Below are positions 35,259-45,496 of a stretch of 64,000 bases of DNA, one piece after another. The first letter of the stretch is position 1. Each line of letters starts with the position of its first letter. Both the position numbers and the translations under genes were made by a program. The stretch lies in assembly GCF_020564625.1 (NCBI RefSeq), contig NZ_JAJBZT010000008.1:84196-148195 (forward strand), in the 5' to 3' direction. The notes beneath the pieces are model-generated. The model did not search any database. It was not told the DNA's origin and saw only the letters and a list, made by a program, of their open reading frames with translations. The DNA is from Leeia speluncae. GTDB lineage: Bacteria; Pseudomonadota; Gammaproteobacteria; Burkholderiales; Leeiaceae.

Positions 35259-36647
35259 ATGGCAAGATTACCTGTCTTGGTCGTTGAAGATGATGCCTCT
35301 TTAAGAGAGGCATTAGTCGATACGCTTGAACTTGCGGGCTTCGATACTGTAACCGCTAGTGATGGTGCCGCAGCCTTACAAGTGTTGGCAAAGACAGATG
35401 TCTGCATGGTGGTTTCAGATGTAGCGATGCAGCCAATGGATGGTAATCAGCTTCTTCGTGAAGTGAAGATTCGTTGGCCGCATTTACCTGTGTTACTGAT
35501 GACTGCGTATGGTGTCATTGAGCATGCTGTTGCGTCTATGCAGGCAGGTGCCGCCTTTTATCTGCCTAAGCCCTTTGAGCCAGAGGCGCTCATCGAACAA
35601 GTTACACGGTTTGCATTAAGCCGATTACCCGGTGACGACGATGCCGTCATCGCCGAGGCGGCAGAATCCAAGCAACTCTTACAACTTGCCGAGCGTGTAG
35701 CGCCAAAAGATGCGACGGTGCTCATTACTGGTGAATCAGGTACAGGGAAAGAAGTGTTGGCGAGGTTCATTCATCGCCATAGCCAACGTAGCAATAAACC
35801 TTTTGTTGCGATTAACTGCGCGGCGATTCCTGAAAACCTGTTAGAAGCCACACTGTTTGGTCATGAAAAAGGTGCCTTTACTGGTGCTAGCCAAACGCAC
35901 ATTGGCAAATTTGAACAAGCCCAAGGCGGGACGATTTTCTTAGATGAAATCGCCGAAATGCCCCTTGCGTTGCAATCCAAGCTACTACGGGTTCTGCAAG
36001 AGAAAGAGGTGGAGCGTGTCGGTGGGCAAAAGCCAATTTCACTGAATGTGCGCGTATTGACGGCGACTAACCGGGACTTAGCCTTATGGGTAAAAGAGGG
36101 TAAGTTTAGAGAAGATTTATTTTATCGTTTAAACGTATTCCCATTGCAAATCCCCGCGCTGCGTCAACGCAAAGCAGATATTGTGCCTTTGGCCAAAAAT
36201 GCGATTAGCCGCTATGGCGAAGGACAAACACTACATTTAACCGATTCTGCGGCGAAAGCGTTGGCGTACTATGATTGGCCGGGCAATATCCGTGAATTAG
36301 AAAACGTGATTCAACGTGCGGTGATTTTATGCAACGGCCAGCAGATTACGCATGAAGATCTAATGATTAATGTAGATGGGCTTAACCTCTCTGACATAAG
36401 CGTAGCCAGCCAATCTGCTGAAGCTGACAGTTCGGTGAATAACACCAGTCAATTGGAAACAAGCCCTTCACCTGTTTCGACCACCGACAATATGAAAGAA
36501 CTAGAAAGAAAGCATATTCTAGATACACTTTCTTCTGTTGCTGGCGTTCGTAAATTAGCGGCTGAAAAGCTTGGTATGAGTGAACGAACCTTGCGCTATA
36601 AATTGGCGCAATACCGAGAAGAGGGCTGGTTAGCGGACGATGCTTAA
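35259..36647 (+). CDS. Sigma54-dependent NtrC-family response regulator (FleR/FlrC-like)
   Basis: A 462-residue regulator. The receiver domain is at about residues 5-120 with the phospho-acceptor aspartate in VVSDVAM. The AAA+ domain is at about 135-370, with Walker A GESGTGKE, the sigma54-contact loop GAFTGAS and Walker B GGTIFLDEIAEM. A low-complexity linker of serine and asparagine follows, then a Fis-type helix-turn-helix at the C-terminus. The architecture and length resemble FleR/FlrC flagellar activators, but no partner kinase or flagellar gene is adjacent, so the target is uncertain. Confidence 0.9.
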   Translation: MARLPVLVVEDDASLREALVDTLELAGFDTVTASDGAAALQVLAKTDVCMVVSDVAMQPMDGNQLLREVKIRWPHLPVLLMTAYGVIEHAVASMQAGAAFYLPKPFEPEALIEQVTRFALSRLPGDDDAVIAEAAESKQLLQLAERVAPKDATVLITGESGTGKEVLARFIHRHSQRSNKPFVAINCAAIPENLLEATLFGHEKGAFTGASQTHIGKFEQAQGGTIFLDEIAEMPLALQSKLLRVLQEKEVERVGGQKPISLNVRVLTATNRDLALWVKEGKFREDLFYRLNVFPLQIPALRQRKADIVPLAKNAISRYGEGQTLHLTDSAAKALAYYDWPGNIRELENVIQRAVILCNGQQITHEDLMINVDGLNLSDISVASQSAEADSSVNNTSQLETSPSPVSTTDNMKELERKHILDTLSSVAGVRKLAAEKLGMSERTLRYKLAQYREEGWLADDA

Positions 36648-36691
36648 GTGCCGTTTAACTTAATGGATAATTGCTGCTTTTCCTGCATAAG

Positions 36692-36730
36692 AAACCTGAT
36701 TGATGCTTCATCACACAATCAGGTTTTTTT
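36692..36730 (+). terminator. Terminator of the yajQ-regulator unit
   Basis: An 11-bp stem, AAACCTGATTG (36692-36702) and CAATCAGGTTT (36716-36726), followed by four more Ts. Confidence 0.88.
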
Positions 36731-36829
36731 ATTTTCAAATCAAAGGAAACCCTGTCCTGAAAATGGGTTTAATGCAAGTAAAGATCAAGGTATGATGGAT
36801 GGTTGCATGCAATTTAATCGGGTAGCCCT

Positions 36830-37492
36830 TTGAAGCCGAAGTTACAAAAAACACTCATTTCATTATTCATTAGTAGCGCTTGCTTCATTACGCCATTTTC
36901 TAGCATGGCCGCTGGCACGCCTGGGCAGTTTGATAGCTATTTATTAGCCTTGTCTTGGTCTCCTGACTACTGTGCTTCTCGTCCAGACGATGTGCAGCAA
37001 TGCAGTAAAGGACTTGGCTTTGTCTTACATGGTCTGTGGCCGCAATACCAAAATGGCTATCCGTCTAATTGTAGTAATGAGCGTTTAGATCCGGCGGCAG
37101 AACGCCAGTATGCGGATATTTATCCAAGTAAGAAGCTTGTAAGACATGAATGGGACAAGCACGGAACATGTGCGGGTTTATCGCAAGCTAGTTACTTTAC
37201 GTTGTCAGACAAATTAAAACGTTCTATCCGTATACCGAAAGAATTTGTGCGACCAAGCAGCCCATTTCGTATGACTGTTGCTGGGTTAAGTAATGCATTT
37301 GTAAAAGAAAACGCTCACTTAACGGCATCATCTATTGTCGTTTCTTGTAGTGGTGGCGGTCGCTTTTTACAAGAGGTCCGGGTGTGCTTTGATAAAGCCG
37401 GAAGTAAGGCGGTTGCTTGCTCTCCATCCTCACAAAAGCAAGCAGCAAGATCGTGTGCCCAACCAGACTTTTTAGTGCGTAATATCAAATAA
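36830..37492 (+). CDS. Ribonuclease T2-family secreted nuclease
   Basis: A 220-residue exported RNase. The signal peptide is about 27 residues (ISLFISSACFITPFSSMAAG). Both conserved active-site segments are present: GFVLHGLWPQ and VRHEWDKHGTC, each with the catalytic histidine, plus paired cysteines. The family cleaves single-stranded RNA in the periplasm or medium. The start codon is TTG at 36830, with only a weak ribosome-binding site; it is kept because it gives an intact signal peptide with a basic start (KPKLQK). Confidence 0.88.
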   Translation: MKPKLQKTLISLFISSACFITPFSSMAAGTPGQFDSYLLALSWSPDYCASRPDDVQQCSKGLGFVLHGLWPQYQNGYPSNCSNERLDPAAERQYADIYPSKKLVRHEWDKHGTCAGLSQASYFTLSDKLKRSIRIPKEFVRPSSPFRMTVAGLSNAFVKENAHLTASSIVVSCSGGGRFLQEVRVCFDKAGSKAVACSPSSQKQAARSCAQPDFLVRNIK

Positions 37493-37505
37493 GACGAGAT
37501 AAAAC

Positions 37506-37994
37506 ATGGTGTTCGATGACGATTTGGCAATCATTGCTGCGCAAGAGGCGACTTTAACGTTTACACATTTTGATGCAGATATTGCCTGGGTAATTGGGCA
37601 TCAATTAAGAGATGCGTTGCTCGCAAGAAATGCGGCGGCGGTGATTGATATTTGCCTTGGTGACCAAACGTTATTTCACATTGCGATGCCAGGTACGGCC
37701 GCAGCTAACGCCGAGTGGGCAAGAAGAAAACGCAATGTAGTTCGGCTAATGAACCAAAGCTCTTACGCAGTGGGTTTAGCACATGCCCATGCGACAGTGA
37801 GTTTTCATGAAAAAATGGGGCTTTCTTTAGCTGATTATGCCATTCATGGCGGTTCTTTCCCGATTCGGATTGGCAATAGTGGTTGCCTTGGCACCATCAC
37901 GGTTTCAGGATTGCCGCAACGCGAAGATCACGCGATTGTGGTTGGGGTGCTTGCAAAGTATCTAGGCAAAACCGTACAAGAATTATCTGCTTAA
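37506..37994 (+). CDS. UPF0303/heme-degrading-domain family protein
   Basis: A 162-residue protein of the YBR137W/UPF0303 family, with MNQSSYAVGLAHAH, HGGSFPIRIG and GTITVSGLPQREDHAIVV blocks. Family members have an HbpS-like fold, but their function is unsettled. It starts 13 bases after the RNase stop and may be co-transcribed with it. Confidence 0.82.
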   Translation: MVFDDDLAIIAAQEATLTFTHFDADIAWVIGHQLRDALLARNAAAVIDICLGDQTLFHIAMPGTAAANAEWARRKRNVVRLMNQSSYAVGLAHAHATVSFHEKMGLSLADYAIHGGSFPIRIGNSGCLGTITVSGLPQREDHAIVVGVLAKYLGKTVQELSA

Positions 37995-38042
37995 CTAATC
38001 CATTTTGAGTAGTTGAAGTTAACAAACCATTAGGCGCACTGC

Positions 38043-40058
38043 ATGTCAGAAATTAAGACTTACCCAGGTTCTCCATACCGTTTGCACCAGCCATTTCCAC
38101 CGGCGGGTGATCAGCCAACGGCAATTGAAAAGCTGGTAGAAGGCGTGGAAGACGGGCTTGCCTTTCAGACACTACTGGGGGTAACTGGCTCGGGTAAAAC
38201 CTATACCATGGCCAATGTGATTGCCAGAACCGGCCGTCCTGCATTAGTCATGGCGCCAAATAAAACGTTAGCAGCGCAATTGTATGCCGAGTTCCGAGAG
38301 TTCTTCCCTGAAAATGCAGTGGAATACTTCGTTAGTTATTACGACTATTACCAGCCGGAAGCCTATGTACCAAGCCGGGATTTGTTCATTGAAAAAGATT
38401 CCTCCATTAATGAACATATCGAGCAAATGCGTTTATCTGCCACAAAGTCTCTCTTAGAACGCCCGGATTGTATTGTGGTGGCGACAGTATCGTGTATTTA
38501 CGGTATTGGTGATAAAGCCGACTACCACAAGATGATTTTGCACGTAAAAGAAGGGGAAAAGATTGCGCAGCGTGCGGTGATAGAACGCTTGGTTTCCATG
38601 CAGTATGAACGAAATGATTTCGAGTTTAAGCGCGGTGTCTTTCGAGTGCGTGGAGATATTATTGATGTCTTCCCGGCCGAGATGAATGATCGCGCGATTC
38701 GAATCGCGATGTTTGATGATGAAATTGAAACGCTGCAATTATTTGACCCGCTAACCGGGCATATCGAAAAGCGCGTGTCGCGTTACACCGTATTCCCTAG
38801 TAGCCACTATGTTACCCCTCGCGATACAGTTTTACGTGCGTGTGAGGCGATTAAGGCAGAGTTAAAAGATCGTCTCGAGTTCTTTTACGCCAATGGCAAG
38901 CTAGTAGAAGCGCAGCGTTTACAGCAACGTACGCAGTTTGACTTAGAAATGCTCTACGAAATGGGATTTTGTAAAGGCATTGAGAACTACTCCAGACACT
39001 TATCTGGCCGTGATCCGGGCGACGCACCGCCAACGCTGATTGATTATCTTCCTAAAAATTCCATCATGTTCTTAGATGAGTCTCACGTGTTGGTGGGGCA
39101 AATCGGCGGGATGAGCCGAGGAGACAATGCACGTAAGCAAAACTTGGTCGAATATGGTTTCCGTCTTCCTTCCGCGCTAGATAACCGCCCGTTAACCTTC
39201 CCTGAATACGAACGGGTAATGCGTCAAACGGTGTTTGTTTCGGCCACGCCAGCCGCTTATGAAGCAGAGCACCAAGCACAAGTTGTCGAGCAAGTGGTGC
39301 GCCCAACCGGGTTGATTGACCCAGAGGTGGAGGTTCGCCCTGTCGTTACCCAGGTGGATGACGTACTGTCTGAAATTCATAAACGCACAGAAATCAATGA
39401 ACGCGTATTAATCACCACCTTAACCAAGCGCATGGCGGAAGATTTAACCGACTACCTAAATGAGCATGGGGTGAAGGTTCGCTATTTACACAGTGATATC
39501 GATACCGTCGAGCGCGTGGAAATTATCCGTGATTTGCGCTTAGGAGTGTTTGATGTGCTGATTGGGATTAACTTGCTCCGAGAGGGTTTGGATATTCCAG
39601 AAGTATCACTAGTGGCTATTTTAGATGCGGATAAAGAAGGCTTCTTACGCAGTGAGCGTTCGCTCATTCAAACCATCGGCCGTGCTGCTCGTAACGTAAA
39701 TGGTAAGGCGATTTTGTACGCTGATCGCATTACAGACTCGATGAAAAAAGCGATGTCAGAAACCGAGCGTCGTCGCTTAAAACAGATGCAATTTAACCTA
39801 GAGAATGGCATTACGCCAAAATCGGTTTCTAAGCGCATTAAAGATATTATTGATGGGGTTTATGATCCGGATGCGGCCAAACTAGACGCGGCAAGTAAAA
39901 AAGAACTAGTGGATATGGATCCGAAGAAACTAGCCAAAGAAATTAAACGGATCGAAAAAGAAATGTTGAATGCAGCGAAAAATCTAGAGTTTGAAGCAGC
40001 CGCAAAACTGCGGGATCAATTGAAAACCTTGCGTGAGCAGGTGTTTGGGGCTGAATAA
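38043..40058 (+). CDS. uvrB: UvrABC excision nuclease subunit B
   Basis: A 671-residue UvrB of normal length. It shows Walker A GVTGSGKT at about residue 44, the beta-hairpin [12 protein letters not shown], helicase motifs FLDESHV and LINVSATP-like [30 protein letters not shown], and QTIGRAARN. The C-terminal UVR motif [14 protein letters not shown] contacts UvrC. It verifies DNA damage in nucleotide-excision repair. It stands as a single gene, with a photolyase cluster a few kilobases away. Confidence 0.97.
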   Translation: MSEIKTYPGSPYRLHQPFPPAGDQPTAIEKLVEGVEDGLAFQTLLGVTGSGKTYTMANVIARTGRPALVMAPNKTLAAQLYAEFREFFPENAVEYFVSYYDYYQPEAYVPSRDLFIEKDSSINEHIEQMRLSATKSLLERPDCIVVATVSCIYGIGDKADYHKMILHVKEGEKIAQRAVIERLVSMQYERNDFEFKRGVFRVRGDIIDVFPAEMNDRAIRIAMFDDEIETLQLFDPLTGHIEKRVSRYTVFPSSHYVTPRDTVLRACEAIKAELKDRLEFFYANGKLVEAQRLQQRTQFDLEMLYEMGFCKGIENYSRHLSGRDPGDAPPTLIDYLPKNSIMFLDESHVLVGQIGGMSRGDNARKQNLVEYGFRLPSALDNRPLTFPEYERVMRQTVFVSATPAAYEAEHQAQVVEQVVRPTGLIDPEVEVRPVVTQVDDVLSEIHKRTEINERVLITTLTKRMAEDLTDYLNEHGVKVRYLHSDIDTVERVEIIRDLRLGVFDVLIGINLLREGLDIPEVSLVAILDADKEGFLRSERSLIQTIGRAARNVNGKAILYADRITDSMKKAMSETERRRLKQMQFNLENGITPKSVSKRIKDIIDGVYDPDAAKLDAASKKELVDMDPKKLAKEIKRIEKEMLNAAKNLEFEAAAKLRDQLKTLREQVFGAE

Positions 40059-40072
40059 TCTTTGCTAAGTAG

Positions 40073-40106
40073 GGCGAGATTAAAAAAGAGAAATCTCGCC
40101 TTCTTT
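40073..40106 (+). terminator. Probable uvrB terminator overlapping the diguanylate cyclase 3' end
   Basis: A 9-bp stem, GGCGAGATT (40073-40081) and AATCTCGCC (40092-40100), followed by TTCTTT. The hairpin includes the final codons of the converging gene. Confidence 0.65.
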
Positions 40107-41093
40107 AAATTCGTTTTTGTATGCAATGCCGTTTGCCAACATCGATTCAAAGAAGGTGACGCAATCTCTACCATTTTGCTTGCTGTGATAAAGCGCTTTG
40201 TCAGCATAATCCAATTGTGTGGCAGAGAAGGTATTTGGGTCTAATTCGACTGCACCAATACTCACCGTTACTTGACCAACTTGTGGGAAGGCTTTTTGAG
40301 CGACTTCATTTTTGAATCGGTTTAAAGCCAATTCACAACTCGCCAGATCTGGGCAGCGCAGAATAACAATAAACTCTTCTCCACCAAAGCGGAAGATCAT
40401 ATCTTCAGTACGAAACTTATTCTTTAATACCTGAGCAAATAGCACCAGCACTTCATCGCCATATAAATGCCCAAATCGATCATTGACTGATTTAAAGTGA
40501 TCAATATCCGCTATTGCTAGCCAAATACGTTTATTAGCTGGGCGGCGCTGATCATTTTGCAAACGTTCAGGTTCTAATATGGTTAGCCTTTGCAGTTTAC
40601 TCATATATTCATCAAAAGTTTTTCGATTGTTTAACCCGGTGAGTTCATCTGTTTGAGCGTGCTGCAACAAAGAGCAAAAATTTTTATAGATGCCTAATAC
40701 GCCGGATAAAAAGTGATGGTCGGGTGCGGTGAGCGGCTTTAGTGTCTTGATCACCAAATAGCCTCTTTCATAAGCAGATTCGACTAACTTAAATACGGTG
40801 ATGGATTTTCCATCGTGGATATGACTAATCGTATGAAGGTTACCAAGCTCTAATGACTGGATAGCTTGTCCTGTAGGGGATTCATTTTGCAGTTCATCTT
40901 GTTCAAGCACTGCGCCATTTTCAGCAATTCTTAAGCGATACACCGCATTACTTTTTTTATCTAGCTTATCGATAGATAAGCAGAAAGGCGCAATCAGTTC
41001 TTGAAGGGTATTCAAGAGGCTGATTTCAAGCAGCTCGAGATCGCGGATTCCCGTGATGCCGATCAAGTGATCGAGGATTTGCGGTGCTTTCAT
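40080..41093 (-). CDS. Diguanylate cyclase (GGDEF domain)
   Basis: A 337-residue cytosolic protein. Residues of about 1-165 form a GAF-like sensory region. The GGDEF domain is at about 170-330 with the active motif RFGGEEFIVI. An RxxD inhibitory site (RTED) lies exactly five residues before it, so product inhibition is expected. It synthesises c-di-GMP. It converges on uvrB with a 21-base gap and appears monocistronic. Confidence 0.9.
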   Translation of the reverse strand: MKAPQILDHLIGITGIRDLELLEISLLNTLQELIAPFCLSIDKLDKKSNAVYRLRIAENGAVLEQDELQNESPTGQAIQSLELGNLHTISHIHDGKSITVFKLVESAYERGYLVIKTLKPLTAPDHHFLSGVLGIYKNFCSLLQHAQTDELTGLNNRKTFDEYMSKLQRLTILEPERLQNDQRRPANKRIWLAIADIDHFKSVNDRFGHLYGDEVLVLFAQVLKNKFRTEDMIFRFGGEEFIVILRCPDLASCELALNRFKNEVAQKAFPQVGQVTVSIGAVELDPNTFSATQLDYADKALYHSKQNGRDCVTFFESMLANGIAYKNEFKEGEISLF

Positions 41094-41240
41094 GCTAGTA
41101 AATGAGAATCTCTATTCAAAGGATTGTCTCATTTAGCATAGCAGTTATTGAGAGAAATGAAATAAGAAATTTCTAATTTTGATTAAAAATTCAGTAAGAG
41201 GAATTATTTTTCTAATTCCTCTTATCATTTTATTGTTACA

Positions 41241-41510
41241 TCATGCCTTTAGGCGCTTGGCATGAATGACACTACGAATTTTTAATGCAAGGATAGAGGC
41301 CGCCAATATCACTGTAATGGTATTCGCAATTAGGATAGGTAAAGCATTCATTAACGCACCATATATAACCCAGCAGATCAAACCACTCACCAAGATGATG
41401 TACATCACCAGAGAAATGCCTGCTAATTCTCGCGTTCGGTAGGTGTGAATCACCTGCGGAATCCAACAAATAGTGGTTAAGAAAGCCGCAACGTACCCAA
41501 AGTAGTCCAT
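41241..41510 (-). CDS. SemiSWEET/PQ-loop sugar transporter
   Basis: An 89-residue protein with three predicted helices and the PQ-loop motif WIPQVIHTYRTRELAGISL. SemiSWEETs dimerise to form small sugar facilitators. It is monocistronic, between the diguanylate cyclase and the CorA-like gene, with AT-rich flanks. The substrate is not predictable. Confidence 0.82.
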   Translation of the reverse strand: MDYFGYVAAFLTTICWIPQVIHTYRTRELAGISLVMYIILVSGLICWVIYGALMNALPILIANTITVILAASILALKIRSVIHAKRLKA

Positions 41511-41751
41511 GGTGATTCTTCTATAAAAAAGGTGGTTAAAAAGAGTGATTAACGAGTTGATCGTATCACTAATAAGAATGGTTTTTAGTTAAGAAATTGA
41601 TGGCTTTGGATACAATCTTCAATACTTTTATGCGGAATTTTGACGAGGCAATTTTGTGGCAATAGATAGGCGATGAAACCGCATTTCCGTCATCAGTCAG
41701 TCATCGCTTCGTGATAGAATCTGCGCCAATCCAAGGCGGAATGGTGGTCAC

Positions 41752-43080
41752 ATGTCATTAGAAAAAATTTCAGCAATTCTTGATAAGCAACGGCTAATCG
41801 AAAATATGGTGCATAGCCAAGCGATGCCAAAGCATGAGTTGGTTGAAGATGTGGTTCATCGTCAGCATTTGGCCGAATTGCAGAACCTGCTTGTTAAACT
41901 AGATGCGGAAGAAATCGCGCATGTGTTAACTGCATTAGATGTTGCAGATGCAAGAATGCTTTGGCAGCAACTTACTACCTCCCAAGAGGCGCAAGTGATG
42001 CCGCTGTTAGATGCAGATCTTGGGCATATGCTCTTAGAAAACAAAGAGATCGACTCATTCAATAGCCAAATTCACGCCTTTGAATTGGTGGGCGATCGAC
42101 TTCAGCAAATTGGTATTAATAACCGTAAAGAATTAGACAATATCAAGCCAGTTTGGATTGATTTGTTAAATCCATCAAAGGCTGAACGCCATTACGTGGG
42201 GGTGACCTACGGTTTAGAGTTGCCTGACCCCGAAGATGGTACGGATTTAGAGGTAACTTCTCGCTTCCGTATTGAAGAAGATGGCGATATCGTCTTACAC
42301 GCTAACTTCTTGTTAGATAAATCGGGCGATTCTCGAAGCGTCCCCGTGACCTTTATCTTGCATCAGGGTATTTTATTTTCTGTCCGTAATGAAGACTTGC
42401 CCGTATTTCGTTTGCAACGCCTCAGAGCACGTACGCAACCAGGCTATGTATCAGATTGTTTAGACGTATTGCTCGATCTTTACGGTGCAGATGTTGAATA
42501 CTCTGCGGATTCTCTGGAAGATATTTATGGCACCTTAGGTAAAGTAGGGCGCCAAGTATTAAGTGAAACGATTAGCGATACGGAAGCCGCACGCATTCTT
42601 TCAGATATTGCTGAAGAAGAAGATTTGAACGGCCGAATTCGTAGCAATATTCTGGATACCCAACGCGCACTGTCTTTTATGCTGCGTTGTAAATTATTCT
42701 CGGCGTCGCAAGTAGATGATGTGAAGCAAATTATGCGGAACATCGAATCGTTAAATAGCCATACCGCCTTTTTATTCGACAAGATTAACTTCTTGATGGA
42801 TGCGACCATCGGTTTCATTAACATTAACCAGAACCGTCGAGTAACTCAGTTAACCGTATTCGGTGTGGTCTTCATGCCAATTAATATCTTTGCTGGTATT
42901 GGCGGGATGTCTGAATTCTCGATGATGACCCATAATATTCCTTGGCCAATTGCTTATGGTGCGTTTGTTGTGACCATGGGCTTAATTGGCTGGGGTACGT
43001 ATCTGGGCTTACGTCATTTAGAAACAAGAAAGCTTAAGCAAGCAAGTAAGCAAGTGTTGTTAGATAGAGATAACGCTTAA
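41752..43080 (+). CDS. CorA-family divalent cation transporter with unusual pore motif
   Basis: A 442-residue protein. An N-terminal stretch of about 25-105 (LLVKLDAEEIAHVLTALDVADARMLWQQL) resembles the helical MgtE N-domain repeats. The CorA cytoplasmic domain follows, then two C-terminal membrane helices of about 375-395 and 402-424. At the pore mouth the canonical GMN signature reads GMS (GIGGMSEFS). CorA proteins transport magnesium or related cations; the GMN change makes selectivity uncertain. The stop overlaps the stop of the converging CRY-DASH gene by four bases. Confidence 0.82.
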   Translation: MSLEKISAILDKQRLIENMVHSQAMPKHELVEDVVHRQHLAELQNLLVKLDAEEIAHVLTALDVADARMLWQQLTTSQEAQVMPLLDADLGHMLLENKEIDSFNSQIHAFELVGDRLQQIGINNRKELDNIKPVWIDLLNPSKAERHYVGVTYGLELPDPEDGTDLEVTSRFRIEEDGDIVLHANFLLDKSGDSRSVPVTFILHQGILFSVRNEDLPVFRLQRLRARTQPGYVSDCLDVLLDLYGADVEYSADSLEDIYGTLGKVGRQVLSETISDTEAARILSDIAEEEDLNGRIRSNILDTQRALSFMLRCKLFSASQVDDVKQIMRNIESLNSHTAFLFDKINFLMDATIGFININQNRRVTQLTVFGVVFMPINIFAGIGGMSEFSMMTHNIPWPIAYGAFVVTMGLIGWGTYLGLRHLETRKLKQASKQVLLDRDNA

Positions 43081-44429
43081 CCTGTTAGATTGACAGAATG
43101 GTGGGACCGGTTAACCCACCATTGCTGGTAACTGCCGTCTTTATCATATTGATTGGCTTGTTTATCTATATCAAATCGCCTGCCACCTCTTGGATCAGTG
43201 CCTAGTCCTGCGATATAGAGCCAATTGCCTTGGTTGCTGTAGATATCAAAATCCACAAGGCAGTGTTCAAACCAAGCAGCACCTAAACGCCAGTCGCCTC
43301 TTAATTCATAAATCCAATAACTAGCAACAACTTGCCTTAGCCGGTTAGATAACCAACCGGTCAATCGGAGTTCATTCATTGCTGCATTAATGAGAGGGTG
43401 AGGCGTCTTGCCGTTTATCCATTGAAGGAAAATTTCTGTTTGATTATTTTCTTCAGTTTTTGCATTAGATAGACTGCTTAATCCATTGTTTTTATATAAA
43501 TTATTTTTGTATTTAAGATGTAAGAATCTAAAGTAATCTCGCCAAAGTAGCTCAAACCATATCCAATAAGTGCTTTCATTTTTTGCAGTATGTAATTCAT
43601 AGCACTTTAGTTGCGCCACTATTTGCCTTGCACTCAAATTGCCATTTGCCAACCAAGGTGAAAAGCGAGTGGAAAAAGTATTTCCTGCTAGTTGATTGCG
43701 GGTTTCTTTATAAGTACTAGGCAGTGAGCCGCGAAAATAACTTGCAAGATGCTGTTGTGCCTGATGTTCACCTGCTTGCCAGCCTTTTTGTAAATACAGG
43801 CTGTTAGAGAAATTCTCCGCTTCAACTTTGCTTAGTGCAGGCAGGTGTTTGTCTAAAATGCTAAGCCGATTTGCTGAATCTATATTTTTTGGTAGCGGCG
43901 GTATGCTAGTGATCCTAAGAAGCGGTGCAGGCGGTGTGACAGCATTTTTTTCTAACTGCTGACGAAATTGCGTAAATACGTCTGGTAAATGATGAACCTC
44001 AAAAGGGAGTTCATTTGGTGATATGAATGAAGATTGCCAAATGATAGTTACCTGACAGCCTTGCTGTCTAAGTCGAGCAACTTCGTATTCTTCCTCTGGA
44101 GCCACAATCTCTTCGCAGAAAATTTCCGCCTGATATGACAGACTTAGCTTGGGTAATGTCGTTTCAGGTGGCCCTTCAAGTATCTGTAATTTGCTACCAA
44201 GCGTTTTTAGGTCTTTATCTAAGGCCTGCAAACTCTCTCTTAAATATTGTTCTTTTAGCCGGCTATGTCTTGGCTTGCTAGGTAAATGCCATGCAGGAAA
44301 AGGGGATTCTTTGGCCGTATTAAGTACAAAAACAGGAATGAAGAAATCTGCTTGGGCAGTTGCCGCCAACAACCCAAGTTGATCACTTAGACGAAGATCA
44401 TTTCTAAACCAATATATAATGGTTTTCAT
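43077..44429 (-). CDS. Cryptochrome DASH-type photolyase
   Basis: A 450-residue cryptochrome/photolyase family protein. The N-terminal antenna-type domain begins with IIYWFRNDLRLSD. The FAD-binding domain shows TYKETRNQLAGNTFS, TRFSPWLANGNLSARQI, WFELLWRDYFRF and DPRGGRRFD with a KQA.QYD.DG block, all typical of CRY-DASH. Members repair cyclobutane dimers in single-stranded DNA and may sense blue light. It is the last gene of a six-gene minus-strand photolyase operon. There is no strong ribosome-binding site. Confidence 0.87.
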   Translation of the reverse strand: MKTIIYWFRNDLRLSDQLGLLAATAQADFFIPVFVLNTAKESPFPAWHLPSKPRHSRLKEQYLRESLQALDKDLKTLGSKLQILEGPPETTLPKLSLSYQAEIFCEEIVAPEEEYEVARLRQQGCQVTIIWQSSFISPNELPFEVHHLPDVFTQFRQQLEKNAVTPPAPLLRITSIPPLPKNIDSANRLSILDKHLPALSKVEAENFSNSLYLQKGWQAGEHQAQQHLASYFRGSLPSTYKETRNQLAGNTFSTRFSPWLANGNLSARQIVAQLKCYELHTAKNESTYWIWFELLWRDYFRFLHLKYKNNLYKNNGLSSLSNAKTEENNQTEIFLQWINGKTPHPLINAAMNELRLTGWLSNRLRQVVASYWIYELRGDWRLGAAWFEHCLVDFDIYSNQGNWLYIAGLGTDPRGGRRFDIDKQANQYDKDGSYQQWWVNRSHHSVNLTG

Positions 44430-44471
44430 TTTATAAATCAGTTATATAAGAGGAATAATTAAAGTTACATA

Positions 44472-45476
44472 TTAATATTTATTTTCTAATATTGCCTCTG
44501 CTGCCGCTAAGCCTGACAAGAAGGCTCCTTCGATTCTGCCATTAGATAACCAGTCTCCCGCAAGGGTGAGACTATCTTCATGGAGGGCATATTTCAATTG
44601 AATTTGCCCAAAGTAACGGGAGTATCTCCAACGATGCACCTGGACTTGCTGCCAATTAAAGTAGCGAAATGCGGGTTCTTGTTTCAAAATAAAGTGCTCA
44701 AACTCAGCTAGTAGTTGCTGGGCAATATCATCGGCAGTGGCTTCTAAATGCGCTAAAGACCATTCTGGGGTCGCGTGGATGACCCAATCGGTCCCATCAT
44801 GGCTAGAGGCTCTACCGGGTTTGGTGCTGTTGTTCGCAATCCAGCGAATTGGCCCTTGATTGACATAAATGCCGCCATAGGGGAACGGCAAGGCGACTGG
44901 TGTGTGCACCAATAGCGCCCAGCAAGGAGAAATCTTAATCGAGGTCGCAAACTCATAGAAAGGATGCTTAGGAGGCAGTAATGCGACGGCTTGCGGGGAA
45001 GGAATGGCTAACACTAGCTCTTCACAAATGTATTCTAGGTCTGGCGTAAACACATGCCAGCCATCTTCGTGTTTTTCTATGTCGGTTACTTGAGTTTGCA
45101 AGCGTATATCAATGCCTTCTGCTAAATCATGCAAAGGGGCATTTAGCTTTGGTGTTCCTACATAGTGTGGTTTTCTACTTACTTTAGAGAGATGTTGGCC
45201 ATCCCATGCCCCAATTGGGGTTTCCCACACTTTGACGATGCCTTTGGCTTGCCAACTTTCAACCATTGCAACAAAGCGCTTATCCTCTGCTGTGAAGTAT
45301 TGCGCACCGTGATCCCATTGGTGCTCATCACTTCGTCTTGTTGACATGCGCCCACCAATCCCACGTGCTTTTTCTAGAATAATTACAGATCGACCGGCTT
45401 TTTGCAGTGTGTGTGCGGCGGTTATGCCTGTCATGCCTGCACCAATGACAATTACTTCATGTTTTACTTGATTCAT
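44472..45476 (-). CDS. FAD-dependent oxidoreductase (renalase-like)
   Basis: A 334-residue flavoprotein. The dinucleotide-binding motif VIVIGAGMTGITAA is at residues 8-21, followed by EKARGIGGRMSTRR. QWDHGAQYFTA is typical of the renalase-like group, and the C-terminal FAD contact is AGDWLSNGRIEGAFLSG. Proteins of this type often accompany bacterial photolyase genes, but their substrate is unknown. It lies between the FeS-type and DASH-type photolyase genes. AGGATAGA precedes the ATG. Confidence 0.83.
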   Translation of the reverse strand: MNQVKHEVIVIGAGMTGITAAHTLQKAGRSVIILEKARGIGGRMSTRRSDEHQWDHGAQYFTAEDKRFVAMVESWQAKGIVKVWETPIGAWDGQHLSKVSRKPHYVGTPKLNAPLHDLAEGIDIRLQTQVTDIEKHEDGWHVFTPDLEYICEELVLAIPSPQAVALLPPKHPFYEFATSIKISPCWALLVHTPVALPFPYGGIYVNQGPIRWIANNSTKPGRASSHDGTDWVIHATPEWSLAHLEATADDIAQQLLAEFEHFILKQEPAFRYFNWQQVQVHRWRYSRYFGQIQLKYALHEDSLTLAGDWLSNGRIEGAFLSGLAAAEAILENKY

Positions 45477-45496
45477 TCATTCTATCCTATTGTTTT

